From assembly GCF_030915465.1 (NCBI RefSeq), contig NZ_CP133267.1:4639001-4703000 (forward strand): a stretch of 64,000 nt of DNA. The letters run 5' to 3'. The translations under genes and the position numbers were made by a program. This document shows, piece by piece, positions 28,318 through 37,795 of this stretch (positions within the stretch are counted from its first letter, which is position 1; every line of letters begins with the position of its first letter). The notes under the pieces are model-generated. The model searched no databases, was not told the DNA's origin, and worked only from the letters and a program-made list of their open reading frames with translations. The stretch comes from Neobacillus sp. PS3-34 (GTDB lineage: Bacteria > Bacillota > Bacilli > Bacillales > Cytobacillaceae).

Positions 28318-28508
28318 AGTTGATTTCCACTCCAGGATGCTCGCTTTCCGCGGGGCGGGCGGTGAGCCTCCTCGGCGCACAGCGCCTGCGGGGTCTCACC
28401 TGTCCCGCTGCTCCCGCAGGACGTTGAATCAGCTTCCTAGAATCGACACCGCACGAAGGAAATGCGATAGCATTTTCGAGGAGCTCGCACCTTCCGTTCC
28501 AATCAACT
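28318..28508. repeat. Bacillaceae-type interspersed repeat with terminal inverted repeats
   Basis: A 191-bp GC-rich island in AT-rich surroundings. It begins AGTTGATT and ends AATCAACT, an 8-bp perfect terminal inverted repeat. Internally CTCGCTTTCCGCGGGGCGGG and CCTGCGGGGTCTCACCTGTCC resemble an interspersed repeat common in Bacillaceae genomes (from memory). About 50 bp before the right end look like an extra insert. It has no coding content of its own; short frames across it are composition artefacts. With flanks it fills the 28207-28622 gap. Confidence 0.7.
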
Positions 28509-28622
28509 TCTTTTTCAACGATTTGCTTTTTAAAATCTATTTACAAAACAACAATTTTTTAGAAAACAGCTTTTGGTTAAAAATATCCAGAAAATTGAAA
28601 AGGAATCACAAAGGGTTCCTTT

Positions 28623-30284
28623 TTAGAGAATGTTTACTTTATAGTCGTTTGACCCATGAAAAGAGACTTTATTTTTGCCACTTCTTTTAGCGGTATATAA
28701 GGAAGCGTCTGCGAGCCTCATCACACCCATAATGGAATGTCCATGAAGCTGGCCAACGGCCCCGCCGATACTGCATCCTATTTTTACAGGGTTTCCTTCA
28801 ATAATGAATGTCTCTCTAATATCTGCGATGATCCGATGAGCGATCATTCTGTACTCTTGAATGGGATCTTCATTCGGATGTTGTAGAGCAATAACAAATT
28901 CATCTCCGCCCAAACGAGCGACAAAATCCTTACCTCGGACATTATTTTTTAGCTTTTTTGCAACTTCCTGAAGCAGGATGTCTCCTGCAGCATGTCCATA
29001 TGTATCATTTACTGGCTTGAAATCATCGAGATCCAAATAAAGAATGGTAAGTGAAAATTTTTCATCGTTGGATTGAAGGACAGAATCTCTGATATATCGA
29101 TCCAATGCAATTCTGTTTGGAAGTTCTGTTAACGGATCATGCTCCGCAATATTCCCCATGATGGTTAACTCTTTTTCCGTTTTTGTTAAGCTTCGAAATA
29201 ATTCTCTTAAGGAAGAAGACAAAATCTCGATCTCCAAAAACCCCTTCATCTGCGGAATCTCAACTTTATTTCCTTGCATTAAGTGATTCGCCAGCTTCTG
29301 TAAGCTTTCGGAGAGGCTTTGAAACCTGATTGGCCAATAGAGAAACTGCGAGCGCAAATACTGCAGCACATACAAAACCGAGAAGCAGAATGAAATTTTT
29401 CACCTTAGCGATAGGAGCGTAGGCAACGTCAAGTGGCTGGCGAACGAGTACTGTCCACCCTACACCTTTGTAATCCATATAGCCTTTACCCTGAATATAT
29501 CCTGTCAGATAGCTCTTTCCATCTGGCCATTTTTCTAACGCCCAAGAATTCTTTCCCTTTTGCGCATTTTGAACGCTAGGTAACAAGAGAGTTTCACCAA
29601 TCAAATCCTTGCTTCCCAAAATAATCCTGTTATCAAGCTTGCTCACGACAAAAATTTCTGTTTGCTTATTTTTCTTAATAGGCTTTAGAACAGACTTCTC
29701 AATGGACTTTGCCCATTCCCAGCTTAAATGGGTAGCTAAAATCCCAGTCATTTTCCCTTCGTCATTAAAAACAGGGACACTTATATCGACAAATCGCAAA
29801 GGTCCGTCTGTCGGCTGTGGCAATAGCTTTGCAAGCAGGACCGCTTCATGCACATCACCAATAAATGGCCCTTTAATGCCTCCTGGTATACGGGTCTTTG
29901 TGATAAATTTTTGCCTGTCAATATACCGTCTGTGGATGCAAGGACATCTCCTTGAGGATCCATAAAGCCAATCCATGAATAAAAAGGAATACTCGCCCTT
30001 AATTGCTCTACAAGTTCCCTGATCTTTTTCGGATTATTAGGATTTTTTAAAGCGCTCAATTTACTTAAAAGTTCAACCTCGCCAGACCGCGCCCACATGA
30101 AATTCTCTAATTTGTCTGATGTCTGGTAGGCATTCTGTGAAAGTGAGGTTCCAATCTCCGACTTTATTTCCTCACTTGAAAAGCTGCTAATGAATGTTGA
30201 AAGCACAAAGGTCAAAATCATTACAATGGTCACGGTGGTAATCGTAAACCTGGCACGAAAACTATGAGTTAGAGAGTTAAACAA
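28623..30284 (-). pseudogene. membrane diguanylate cyclase (dCACHE-like sensor + HAMP + GGDEF), twice frameshifted
   Basis: A signalling enzyme making cyclic-di-GMP from GTP, about 553 residues after repair. TM1 (about 15-33), an extracellular CACHE-like sensor, TM2, a HAMP-like linker and a GGDEF domain with an intact RLGGDEF active site; the RGKD inhibitory I-site lies 5 residues before it. Two indels: near 29867 (restoring GGGCCC gives EALKGPFIGDVHEA) and near 29291 (one base too many before NHLMQGNK). The first is at a GGCC. All domains read well, so the gene is probably intact. Confidence 0.85.
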
Positions 30285-30402
30285 AATGGTTCTCCTTAAA
30301 TTCTTTTAGGACTATTTTACTATTTTTATTACTTTGGAAACAATAAAAAATGTTTTTTCTTTCACTTTAACTGGTTGCATGCTCTATCTTAAAAGATCTC
30401 CT

Positions 30403-30765
30403 CTATTTTAATCCGCCAATTTTAATTCCTAAAAAGGCTAGTAAGATTCCAAATGTATAACTGATTACTAAATATGATACAAGTACATTCCATTTTCTTT
30501 TAGCATGTAATTGGATATTTTCTAATTTAAATGTAGAAAAGGTGGTAAAAGCTCCTAAAAATCCGGTTCCTAGTAAGAGTTTCCAGGAGTTTTCGAGGTT
30601 TGCTCCAATACATAGACCAAGTAAAAAGGAACCTAGCAAATTAATGGTAAGAGTAGCAAATGGAAAAGTAGAAGGAAATCTACACTTTATCCAGCTGCTG
30701 GCACCAAATCGTGAAATCGCTCCGAAAAAGCCGCCGATTGCCACCCACATGATATTGAAAATCAT
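30403..30765 (-). CDS. crcB: fluoride exporter CrcB/Fluc (second subunit)
   Basis: A 120-residue, four-helix fluoride channel subunit. Conserved family stretches are GGFFGAISRF, TINLLGSFLLG and the pore segment GFLGAFTTFSTF. Start ATG with AGGGGGAG; 3 bp separate it from the upstream crcB paralogue. Paired short CrcB proteins of Bacilli assemble as dual-topology or hetero-dimers that expel fluoride. It is controlled by the upstream fluoride riboswitch. Confidence 0.95.
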   Translation of the reverse strand: MIFNIMWVAIGGFFGAISRFGASSWIKCRFPSTFPFATLTINLLGSFLLGLCIGANLENSWKLLLGTGFLGAFTTFSTFKLENIQLHAKRKWNVLVSYLVISYTFGILLAFLGIKIGGLK

Positions 30766-30768
30766 TAT

Positions 30769-31158
30769 TTACTCCCCCTTTTGTATATCGTTTAATAATC
30801 CAGCCCGATACCCTAGCCATGAAAAAAATAGACCGCCCCATAGGCTTAATAGAACATAAAGGATGGCCGTGCCCCATAAAGAATTAGAAATTAACTGAAC
30901 CGTCTCAACACTAAAGGTTGAAAAAGTAGTAAAAGAACCGATCAAGCCAGTGCCCAATGCTGTGACTACATGGGGATGAAGGGATTTGATTCTTGGCAAA
31001 AAGGTCGTAAACCAGCCAAGGATCAAACAGCCTAACATGTTAGTGATATATGTAGCCATAGGAAAATCATATACCCACCAATGATTAGAATAAAATCCGA
31101 TTAAATAGCGTAGAACAGCGCCGACAATCCCGGCAACCCCCACTAATAAATAACTCAA
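30769..31158 (-). CDS. crcB: fluoride exporter CrcB/Fluc (first subunit)
   Basis: A 129-residue, four-helix Fluc subunit with GIVGAVLRY, TNMLGCLILG and GLIGSFTTFSTF. TTG start with AGAGGTG. It is the first gene of the pair and lies directly downstream of the fluoride riboswitch, so it is expressed only when fluoride accumulates. Confidence 0.95.
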   Translation of the reverse strand: MSYLLVGVAGIVGAVLRYLIGFYSNHWWVYDFPMATYITNMLGCLILGWFTTFLPRIKSLHPHVVTALGTGLIGSFTTFSTFSVETVQLISNSLWGTAILYVLLSLWGGLFFSWLGYRAGLLNDIQKGE

Positions 31159-31190
31159 TGAAATTCACCTCTAAACATAAGTTTACCCAT

Positions 31191-31226
31191 AAAAAGACTC
31201 CTACCAGTAAATTTCTGGTAGGAGTC
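31191..31226 (-). terminator. riboswitch-controlled terminator
   Basis: A 12-bp perfect stem (GACTCCTACCAG/CTGGTAGGAGTC, 7-nt loop) followed by five T on the minus strand. Its 5' arm is the conserved 3' end of the fluoride aptamer, so fluoride binding blocks the hairpin and lets crcB be transcribed. Confidence 0.92.
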
Positions 31227-31266
31227 ATCAGCTTTTAAAGCAATTAAGGCGAACTCCATCGCCTGT
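31215..31266 (-). promoter_or_regulatory. fluoride riboswitch (crcB motif)
   Basis: On the minus strand the leader shows GGCGATGGAGTTCGCC, a short linker, then GCTGATGACTCCTACC, the two conserved blocks of the crcB/fluoride aptamer in the right order and spacing. It lies upstream of two crcB genes and overlaps a terminator, giving a classic transcriptional ON switch. Confidence 0.95.
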
Positions 31267-31333
31267 TTTAATAATTAAAATAATTTTAACAAAATATCAT
31301 TAATTTGCCAAATGGAATCCTGCATTATGGATT

Positions 31334-31894
31334 CTATAATTGAAACTTTTCCTTTATGATTTTCGCTACTTCATCAGCGTCCAAATTTGTATTGTTAATT
31401 CTTAAGTAGTTTTCTCTGGTGATTTCTCCTTCAAATGAGTTAAGTCTGTATTTTTCCATTGTCTTTATTAAATTATCTTCTGACCACTCAATGTTTCTTT
31501 TTGAAGGCTTTTGTTCAAGTCTGTGAGGGCTTTTATTACGCTCAAGCCTTTCATCCAAATCAGCCTCCAACTCGACAAAGTACACCGTACCACCCTTCGA
31601 TTCAAATAGCGAACAGACCTTATCCACGTAATCCCAATCACCTTGATGGTCAAATGCCCAAACATACGTGAAAATTAAACCATATAAATTGCTCTTAGCC
31701 ACTTCCTCAAATATTTCTTGCCGGAATAAGCTTACTAACCTATTCCCTTCTTTTGTTCCATATTCAAAAAAAGGATTTACGAGTTCAATCGTCATATGAT
31801 TATGAAAAAGCTTTAAGTCTGTGATTTTTTCTAATTGTTGCCCTACCGTCATTTTCCCAACCGCTTGTGGTCCAAATATCAGAATGAATTTCAT
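31334..31894 (-). CDS. P-loop ATPase/kinase-like protein
   Basis: A 186-residue P-loop protein with Walker A GPQAVGKMT at residues 8-16 and a small nucleoside/shikimate-kinase-like core. Members are annotated as AAA or zeta-toxin-like ATPases; the phospho-acceptor is unknown. AGGAGAAG precedes the ATG. A single gene. Confidence 0.75.
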   Translation of the reverse strand: MKFILIFGPQAVGKMTVGQQLEKITDLKLFHNHMTIELVNPFFEYGTKEGNRLVSLFRQEIFEEVAKSNLYGLIFTYVWAFDHQGDWDYVDKVCSLFESKGGTVYFVELEADLDERLERNKSPHRLEQKPSKRNIEWSEDNLIKTMEKYRLNSFEGEITRENYLRINNTNLDADEVAKIIKEKFQL

Positions 31895-32011
31895 AACTTC
31901 TCCTTAACCTCCACCAAAATGATCCTTATAAAGGTAATTCAACATTTTGAAGAAAATCCCTTTTTGAAAATAAACATTTACTGAACAAACCATTTGAGGC
32001 AATTTAGTCTT

Positions 32012-32545
32012 TTACTTTTTTACATCGTAATGAAGTTCCACAAATTGATTGAAACGCCTAGTACCTTTTAAAGTTAGATCCAATTGATATTGATCTGCCT
32101 TAAATAATGGAATACCTTCACCAATTATCGTTGGGGCAATGGTAATGATCATTTCATCAACTAATTTTCCCTTTAAAAAGTAATGCAGCAGCTCTCCCCC
32201 ACCAACAATCCATATGTTATTTCCTTCTGCACTTTTTAATTTATTCGTAAATTCCACTATATCTTCGTTAACAAATTTTACATTGTTGAGGCCATTGGCA
32301 GCAGACCTTGAAAAAACGTAGCATTCTTTATCTTTATAGGGGAAATTCCCTGCTTCGTGCTCCATTAACCAATCGTACGTTCTTCTGCCAAATAAAATCG
32401 TATCCACCGTTTCAAAAAACTCTGAATAGCCATTGTCTCCCTCTCCCTCAACCTTAAAAAGCCAATTTAGATCGTCGTTTTTTGTAGCAATATAGCCATC
32501 TAAACTAATCGCAATGAATAAGACCAATTTTCGTTGATTTCTCAT
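32012..32545 (-). CDS. dihydrofolate reductase-family protein (RibD C-terminal type)
   Basis: A 177-residue NADPH-binding reductase of the RibD_C/DHFR-like family (YwjB/YyaP type): SLDGYIATKND at the N-terminus, ILFGRRTYDW, and WIVGGGELLHYFL for the cofactor. Such proteins are not the housekeeping DHFR; the substrate is unknown. GGGGGAA precedes the ATG. Confidence 0.85.
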   Translation of the reverse strand: MRNQRKLVLFIAISLDGYIATKNDDLNWLFKVEGEGDNGYSEFFETVDTILFGRRTYDWLMEHEAGNFPYKDKECYVFSRSAANGLNNVKFVNEDIVEFTNKLKSAEGNNIWIVGGGELLHYFLKGKLVDEMIITIAPTIIGEGIPLFKADQYQLDLTLKGTRRFNQFVELHYDVKK

Positions 32546-32690
32546 ATTTTCCCCCTTATTTTTTCGCGCGGAATATAAGTTCGTTTTTCTATTTTAACTA
32601 AGTCTCGGTCCTAAAAGCAAAGCTATTCCACATCTGAATAATTTGTCCCATTCGGAACATAATACAAGTAAAAAATGGAGGTAAAACAGC

Positions 32691-33695
32691 TTGAAAAAGA
32701 TAAACCCTTTAAGTTCTGCAGAAATAGGAACACTGTGGCTTACATACCAGGAAAAAACAATGATATTGAGGGTATTGGAATATTTCATCGAAAAATCTGA
32801 CGACCAGCAGGCCAAGAATATTATGGGCGGCTTATGGCAAAATCTGCATTACTATATTAAGAAAATTGAAAGTATCTTTGAGAGTGAAGGCGCAGCGGTT
32901 CCGGTTGGATTTACGAATGATGATGTAAATCTGGAAGCTCCAAAGCTATACGATCATGGATTTGATATTATGTTTGTTCGTATTTTAAAGGAAGTTAGCA
33001 TGGGAATGTACACTATTAATATGAATATGGCCTATCGTGATGATTTGATGGAGCTTTATGAAGGTCTCACGCGTATTTCTCAAAAAGTGTATAAATTATC
33101 AACCCTTTATTTGCTTGAAAGAGGAATTCTAACTCTTCCACCAACGGTTTCGCTTCCAAAAACCAATGAATTTATTGAAACCAAGAGTTATTTGAAAGGA
33201 TTAATGCCATTTAGAAACAAAAGGCCTTTGAATGACATTGAAATCGGAATTCTTCATCACGGAATCGAGACCAATAATATTGGAATACAACTTATAACTG
33301 GTTTTGCACAATGTGCAGAGGACAAGGAGATTAAAGACTATTTTATCCAAGGAAGAGAACTAGCTAAGAAACATCTTAAAACATACCAAGATATTCTGGC
33401 CCATAGTGAGGTTCAGTTTCATTCTGGAGCAGGAAGCACGGTTACCACTTCAAAAATTGCTCCATTTTCTCAAAAATTGATGATGTTTTGCATTTACCTG
33501 CTCAATGGTTATGGGATTGTTGGCAATAGTTTCGGAACCATGTTCAGTTTTAGAAATGATTTATCTTTAAAAACAACTCTCCTTGCGAAGGATACATACT
33601 TCTTTGCTCATGAAGGAGTTAAACTGATGATAAAAAACAGATGGATGGAAGAACCACCACAGATGGAAGATCGATCGGATTTAGTAAAAGAGTAA
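32691..33695 (+). CDS. DUF3231 family protein
   Basis: A 334-residue protein made of two DUF3231 repeats (about 1-165 and 170-330), each a ferritin-like four-helix bundle; LSSAEIGTLWLTYQEKTM and LNDIEIGILHHGIETNN mark the repeat starts. TTG start with GGAGGT 8 nt upstream. Common in spore-formers, sometimes linked to spores; function not established. Monocistronic. Confidence 0.82.
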   Translation: MKKINPLSSAEIGTLWLTYQEKTMILRVLEYFIEKSDDQQAKNIMGGLWQNLHYYIKKIESIFESEGAAVPVGFTNDDVNLEAPKLYDHGFDIMFVRILKEVSMGMYTINMNMAYRDDLMELYEGLTRISQKVYKLSTLYLLERGILTLPPTVSLPKTNEFIETKSYLKGLMPFRNKRPLNDIEIGILHHGIETNNIGIQLITGFAQCAEDKEIKDYFIQGRELAKKHLKTYQDILAHSEVQFHSGAGSTVTTSKIAPFSQKLMMFCIYLLNGYGIVGNSFGTMFSFRNDLSLKTTLLAKDTYFFAHEGVKLMIKNRWMEEPPQMEDRSDLVKE

Positions 33696-33718
33696 TTTTA
33701 ATATATTTCAGGTGCTGT

Positions 33719-34234
33719 TTATAGCGTCCGCCATGAGATGACACCATTCACCATATACCAAATGGCTGCAATGGCAAACAGCATACCAATCGAGAACCAA
33801 TCAAGCAGCCATCCGGTCGCAAGGATGGTTGCTACAATGACCATTTGAAGCAGAAAAGAAAAAAGATGGTCTGACCGCCATTCGATTTTCTCCTGTTTCA
33901 CCCACTCTTTTTCTGACCACTTATACACCGCCTGGAAAATCCCCATGAAACCCTGGATGAGGAAGACATGGAGCAGCGTTGATGCGAACGGGATTCCGAG
34001 CATACATAAGGAAAGGCCAGAAAAAGCTGTAAAGCATAACACTCTTAGAGACGGTTTCGCAGGAAGAAGTGTTAAGCAAAGATAACTGATTCCTGACGAA
34101 AAGGCGAAGGTCGCATAAAGAAGTGAAAAAGTTGAATAATTCTCCCCTATATTTTTAAGAAACATCAGGTAATACGGAAATATCGCAGTCTGAATAACTA
34201 GGACTCCGCCTTGGATTATCATTTTATTTTTCAT
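33719..34234 (-). CDS. small membrane protein, MFS-like half
   Basis: A 171-residue membrane protein with about five helices, starting at ATG 34234 where GAGGAG lies 6 nt upstream inside the preceding gene. It overlaps the FAD oxidoreductase's 3' end by 11 bp and is coupled to it. The layout recalls half of an MFS transporter, but I do not recognise the family. It may anchor or partner the oxidase (inference). Confidence 0.6.
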   Translation of the reverse strand: MKNKMIIQGGVLVIQTAIFPYYLMFLKNIGENYSTFSLLYATFAFSSGISYLCLTLLPAKPSLRVLCFTAFSGLSLCMLGIPFASTLLHVFLIQGFMGIFQAVYKWSEKEWVKQEKIEWRSDHLFSFLLQMVIVATILATGWLLDWFSIGMLFAIAAIWYMVNGVISWRTL

Positions 34235-35696
34235 CCCGGTACTCCTCATAAAAAAGATTCATAAACAAATGGTCTGGATCCCATTTTTCCTTCGCAGCAA
34301 CAAAATCAGGGAATTTAGGATACGACTGGATCAGTTGAAGTTTCGAAGCATATGGATAGTAAGGCAAGTAGAAGGTTCCATGATGCGCGAGTGTAATATC
34401 GATCATCTTCCGAATCGATGCTTTTGCCTTTTCCACATCCTCTTTCTTTTTCCCATGATTGAAAAGCGCGACAAGAGCAATCATGTCGTCCTTTGCATAG
34501 GAAAGTGCAGGAGATTCATCCTTTGAAACATAGCGGATGGTGATGTTCATCAAATCGATTTCGTCCTGCCGGAGAAAGGTTTTCAGCTCCTGAACATACG
34601 ATGGAAACTCATCAATCGGCACGAAAAATTCCTGGAGCACATCAGTATCTGTCGGATTTTTATAGAGCAGGAAATCACTCTCTGACCGCATGCTGTTATT
34701 GCGGCTAATATACTGACCATCAAGCGCGAAAAAATAGTTTCGTTGAAGATTCCACAAAACATCCTTACCCCATCCGGTTTTTCTAGAAAGATTCAGGAGT
34801 TCGCTTGTCAAAAAGGTCTGATGATCCTCTTTCAGATCCATCAGTTTCTTATCGTGTTTATGGGCTGTTTTGTGATATTCCACGACATATAACGAGTCCA
34901 TCAAGCTGCCCGGTGCAGTGGATAGCCTGCCGTATGCGAGTTTGATTCCCGGGTTATTCCTGAGACGGTGTACATAATCGGGAAACTCCTTTACTGAGAC
35001 ATCCTTGCTTTTGATGACATATACCTCGTCATCCGTCACCTGCAATTCCACATCAAGAATCACACCAAACAATCCATATCCCCCGATCACATTGTAAAAT
35101 AGCTCCGGCTGGCTCTGACGATCGACTTTTATAACGGTTCCGTCTGCTAACAAGAGCCGAAACCAGTTGATCGTATCTCCCAGCGATTCATTTCGGATAT
35201 CCCTGCCGTGGACATTCGCGCTCATGGAACCGCCTACCGTGAAGATGTTTTGGGATTGCATGACTTTGACCGCGAGCCCATAAGGTGCAAGGGCTTTCTG
35301 GATACTGTCCCAAGTAGCACCGCTCTGTACATGGATCGTACTTTGTTTCTTGTTAATGCCCAATATTCGGTTATAAGAGGACATGTCGATGACCACCCCG
35401 CCGGGATAATACGTATGCCCCCCCATGGAGTGGCGCGCTCCTGAGATGCTGACCTTCAAGTGCTGCTTTTCCGCTTTTTTTATGATTTCCTTAATCTGTT
35501 CTTCCTCTTTAGCCGTTTCAATCCGTTCTATTTTAGTCGGCAACAGCCTTCCGACATCCATTATGACCCCGTTTTGAAATAAGTCGTCACGATAATGCGC
35601 CAGTGAGTATTGCTGAAGAAGATAGGCACCGACAAATACAACCACCGTAAGCAGGGTACAAACAAGACTTAGCCTTTTAAACCAGTGGCTATTCAT
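34224..35696 (-). CDS. membrane-anchored FAD-binding oxidoreductase
   Basis: An oxidoreductase of 490 residues from ATG 35696 (AGGGGGG upstream; an ATG one codon earlier is possible). One N-terminal helix (about 12-30) anchors it; an FAD_binding_4 (PCMH/VAO-type) domain follows with SGARHSMGGH and GSMSANVHGR. Resembles aldonolactone oxidase/BBE-like enzymes. Transcribed with the overlapping small membrane gene. The substrate is unknown. Confidence 0.85.
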   Translation of the reverse strand: MNSHWFKRLSLVCTLLTVVVFVGAYLLQQYSLAHYRDDLFQNGVIMDVGRLLPTKIERIETAKEEEQIKEIIKKAEKQHLKVSISGARHSMGGHTYYPGGVVIDMSSYNRILGINKKQSTIHVQSGATWDSIQKALAPYGLAVKVMQSQNIFTVGGSMSANVHGRDIRNESLGDTINWFRLLLADGTVIKVDRQSQPELFYNVIGGYGLFGVILDVELQVTDDEVYVIKSKDVSVKEFPDYVHRLRNNPGIKLAYGRLSTAPGSLMDSLYVVEYHKTAHKHDKKLMDLKEDHQTFLTSELLNLSRKTGWGKDVLWNLQRNYFFALDGQYISRNNSMRSESDFLLYKNPTDTDVLQEFFVPIDEFPSYVQELKTFLRQDEIDLMNITIRYVSKDESPALSYAKDDMIALVALFNHGKKKEDVEKAKASIRKMIDITLAHHGTFYLPYYPYASKLQLIQSYPKFPDFVAAKEKWDPDHLFMNLFYEEYRDEK

Positions 35697-35785
35697 CATA
35701 TCCCCCCTAATTAGCCTCAATATTATTAGTGTAATTTTACACTATTTATTATTATAATTCCATATATTTCTTTTTTTATCAAAAT

Positions 35786-35824
35786 AAAAAGAGAGCTGCT
35801 TCAGCAGCCCTCCGTCTCTTTTTA
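35786..35824 (-). terminator. terminator after the isochorismatase-family gene
   Basis: AAAAAGAGA pairs with TCTCTTTTT around an inner GCTGCT/AGCAGC hairpin, downstream of the minus-strand hydrolase. Confidence 0.7.
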
Positions 35825-35850
35825 TGCTCTCTATTGGTACTCGATGGCTT

Positions 35851-36390
35851 TTAACAAAGCTGTAAAATTTCCTCCGTAAACGCAATCGTCGCAAATTCTT
35901 CATTCAGGTTTACCATCGTCATATTATGAATACTTTCAGCACTGTAAAGGATGCCGTCAGGTCCCACTCGATCAAAGGTCGCCGTGGCGTCTGATACCAA
36001 AAATGTATTAAAGCCAAGATTTCCCGCCATTCTGGTCGTTGTTTCTACACAATGGTTCGTGGTAAGCGCCACGATGACGACTGTATCAATCTCCCTGTTT
36101 CTAAGTTGAGATTCAAGATTCGTACCAATGAAGGAGCTGTTGACGCTCTTGCGAATAATGGGTTCACCAGGGAGCGGTTTTATAAATTCCTTAAACTCAC
36201 GGTCGGGTGTAAATTCCCCTTCGACATGCTGAATATGAAATACCGGCTTGTCAGTCTCTCTCCACTTTTCTAATAGCAATCCGATATTCTCCTCCGCCTG
36301 CGGGTTATTCCTGTTTCCCCATCGTGGGTTATTAAAAAACTGTTGAACATCAACAATGATAAGAGCAGTATTATCTGGCAGTCTTTTCAT
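35851..36390 (-). CDS. isochorismatase-family cysteine hydrolase
   Basis: A 179-residue hydrolase with the family catalytic triad: D14 (IIVDVQ), K81 (IRKSVNSSF) and C114 (TTNHCVETT). Such enzymes hydrolyse amides or enol ethers (nicotinamidase/isochorismatase group); no neighbours reveal the substrate. AGGGAGG precedes the ATG. Monocistronic. Confidence 0.92.
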   Translation of the reverse strand: MKRLPDNTALIIVDVQQFFNNPRWGNRNNPQAEENIGLLLEKWRETDKPVFHIQHVEGEFTPDREFKEFIKPLPGEPIIRKSVNSSFIGTNLESQLRNREIDTVVIVALTTNHCVETTTRMAGNLGFNTFLVSDATATFDRVGPDGILYSAESIHNMTMVNLNEEFATIAFTEEILQLC

Positions 36391-36667
36391 CCTAAAAAAC
36401 CTCCCTCTGTTTATAACTAAATTTTATATGGATTTCCTTCCTAAATTAAGAATGTAACGAAAGACTTTTAAGGCTATTTCTTTTAAAAATAAGTTATTTT
36501 ATGGAATTTTCTTTTTTTAATAATGTTATAGATTGAATGCATAAAATAAAAAGGATGTTCAACAGACACCTTACGGAACGTGTGCTAAAATGCTTGCTAA
36601 TTGATTATACTGATGATATGACGAATTTTGATTTCGGAAGACGATAACATACCGAAGGGGTGTTAAT

Positions 36668-37093
36668 TTGATAAAAATTTTAATAGCAATAACGTCTCTA
36701 ATATTTATTATTATTGGTATGTTACATGTTTTTTGGGCATTTGGTGGAAGTTGGGGAGTAAATACGGCTCTTCCAACTAAAGATGACATTAAATTACCAG
36801 TTTTACGACCAAGAATGTTAGGTACACTTTTTATCGGATTACTGTGCTTTTTTGCATCTGTACTTCTAATAATTCAAATAGATTTTTTCGAAGTCATCAA
36901 ATCCTCCCCTCTTTCAAAAGGGCTTTGTATAGCAGGAGGAATTGTTTTCTCTTTGCGTGCTATTGGTGAAGGAAAATATGTAGGTTTTTTAAAGAAAATT
37001 AAACATACTAGATTTGCAAAACAAGATACCGCCTTCTATACACCTCTTTGTTTATGGATTAGTTTCATTTTTTTGCTTGCTGCATTTATATGA
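36668..37093 (+). CDS. DUF3995 membrane protein
   Basis: A 141-residue, four-helix membrane protein with the DUF3995 features HVFWAFGGSWGVNTALP and SLRAIGEGKYVGFLKK. TTG start with AAGGGGTG upstream. Function unknown. A terminator follows at 37185. Confidence 0.82.
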   Translation: MIKILIAITSLIFIIIGMLHVFWAFGGSWGVNTALPTKDDIKLPVLRPRMLGTLFIGLLCFFASVLLIIQIDFFEVIKSSPLSKGLCIAGGIVFSLRAIGEGKYVGFLKKIKHTRFAKQDTAFYTPLCLWISFIFLLAAFI

Positions 37094-37184
37094 GATTTCG
37101 AGGCTGAACATATTGAGGTGCGAACTGCTCCAGTGGTAAAAAGGTTTTCAACGTCTTACGAACAAATGGCGAAATTCAACAATA

Positions 37185-37217
37185 AAAGCAATGGAAAACG
37201 TAGTCCATTGCTTTTTC
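37185..37217 (+). terminator. terminator of the DUF3995 gene
   Basis: An 11-bp stem (AAAGCAATGGA/TCCATTGCTTT) with an 8-nt loop, ending in T residues. Confidence 0.85.
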
Positions 37218-37326
37218 TATTGCTATTTTTATGTTTAAAAAATATATAATTATGATTCTAAACGGGTTGTGAATTAAAGTTTTCTACTTCAAAACCGAAC
37301 CCGTTACTAAATAAAGGGCCTACATT

Positions 37327-37752
37327 TCAGCTTGTTATTACGTTCGATTCAATTGGTGTAGACAAAACAATAAGTGTAGAAGATTTTCCATACTTCATCG
37401 TGGAATCGATGAATTGTTCCAGAGAAGCAACGGATGAAGTGACGATTTTAACCAAATAACTGTACTGCCCGGCAAGTCTGTGGCACTCCATTACATCCTC
37501 GCAGGAATGGCAAAACTCCACAAACTGCTTGCATTTATCCGTATCGAATAAGATGTAAGCTGAAATAATCTTATCAAGTTTATGCGGATCTACAGAAATC
37601 GTATAATTCTTAATGACTCCGCGATCCTCGAGTTTTTTAACCCGTTCTGTTGCAGCGGGTGCGGTTAACCCGACGATTTTCCCCAGCTCGCGCATTGTTT
37701 TTCTGCCATCCAGCTGCAATTCATAAAGAATCTTTTTATCGACATCATCCAT
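37327..37752 (-). CDS. Lrp/AsnC-family transcriptional regulator
   Basis: A 141-residue regulator: N-terminal winged HTH (VDKKILYELQLDGRKTMREL) and a C-terminal RAM ligand-binding domain (CHRLAGQYSYLVKI). The start is placed at ATG 37752 (GGAG 9 nt upstream); an ATG seven codons earlier is also in frame. Typically responds to an amino acid. No obvious target next door, so it probably regulates itself or distant genes. Confidence 0.88.
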   Translation of the reverse strand: MDDVDKKILYELQLDGRKTMRELGKIVGLTAPAATERVKKLEDRGVIKNYTISVDPHKLDKIISAYILFDTDKCKQFVEFCHSCEDVMECHRLAGQYSYLVKIVTSSVASLEQFIDSTMKYGKSSTLIVLSTPIESNVITS

Positions 37753-37795
37753 ATTCTTCAGCTCCATGTTCATTTAGAAAATCTAAATTAATAGA

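Noticed and set aside
28337..28690. 117-codon plus-strand frame across the GC-rich repeat
   Set aside because: It runs through the repeat and into the antisense of the GGDEF gene; its composition is that of the repeat, not of a protein.
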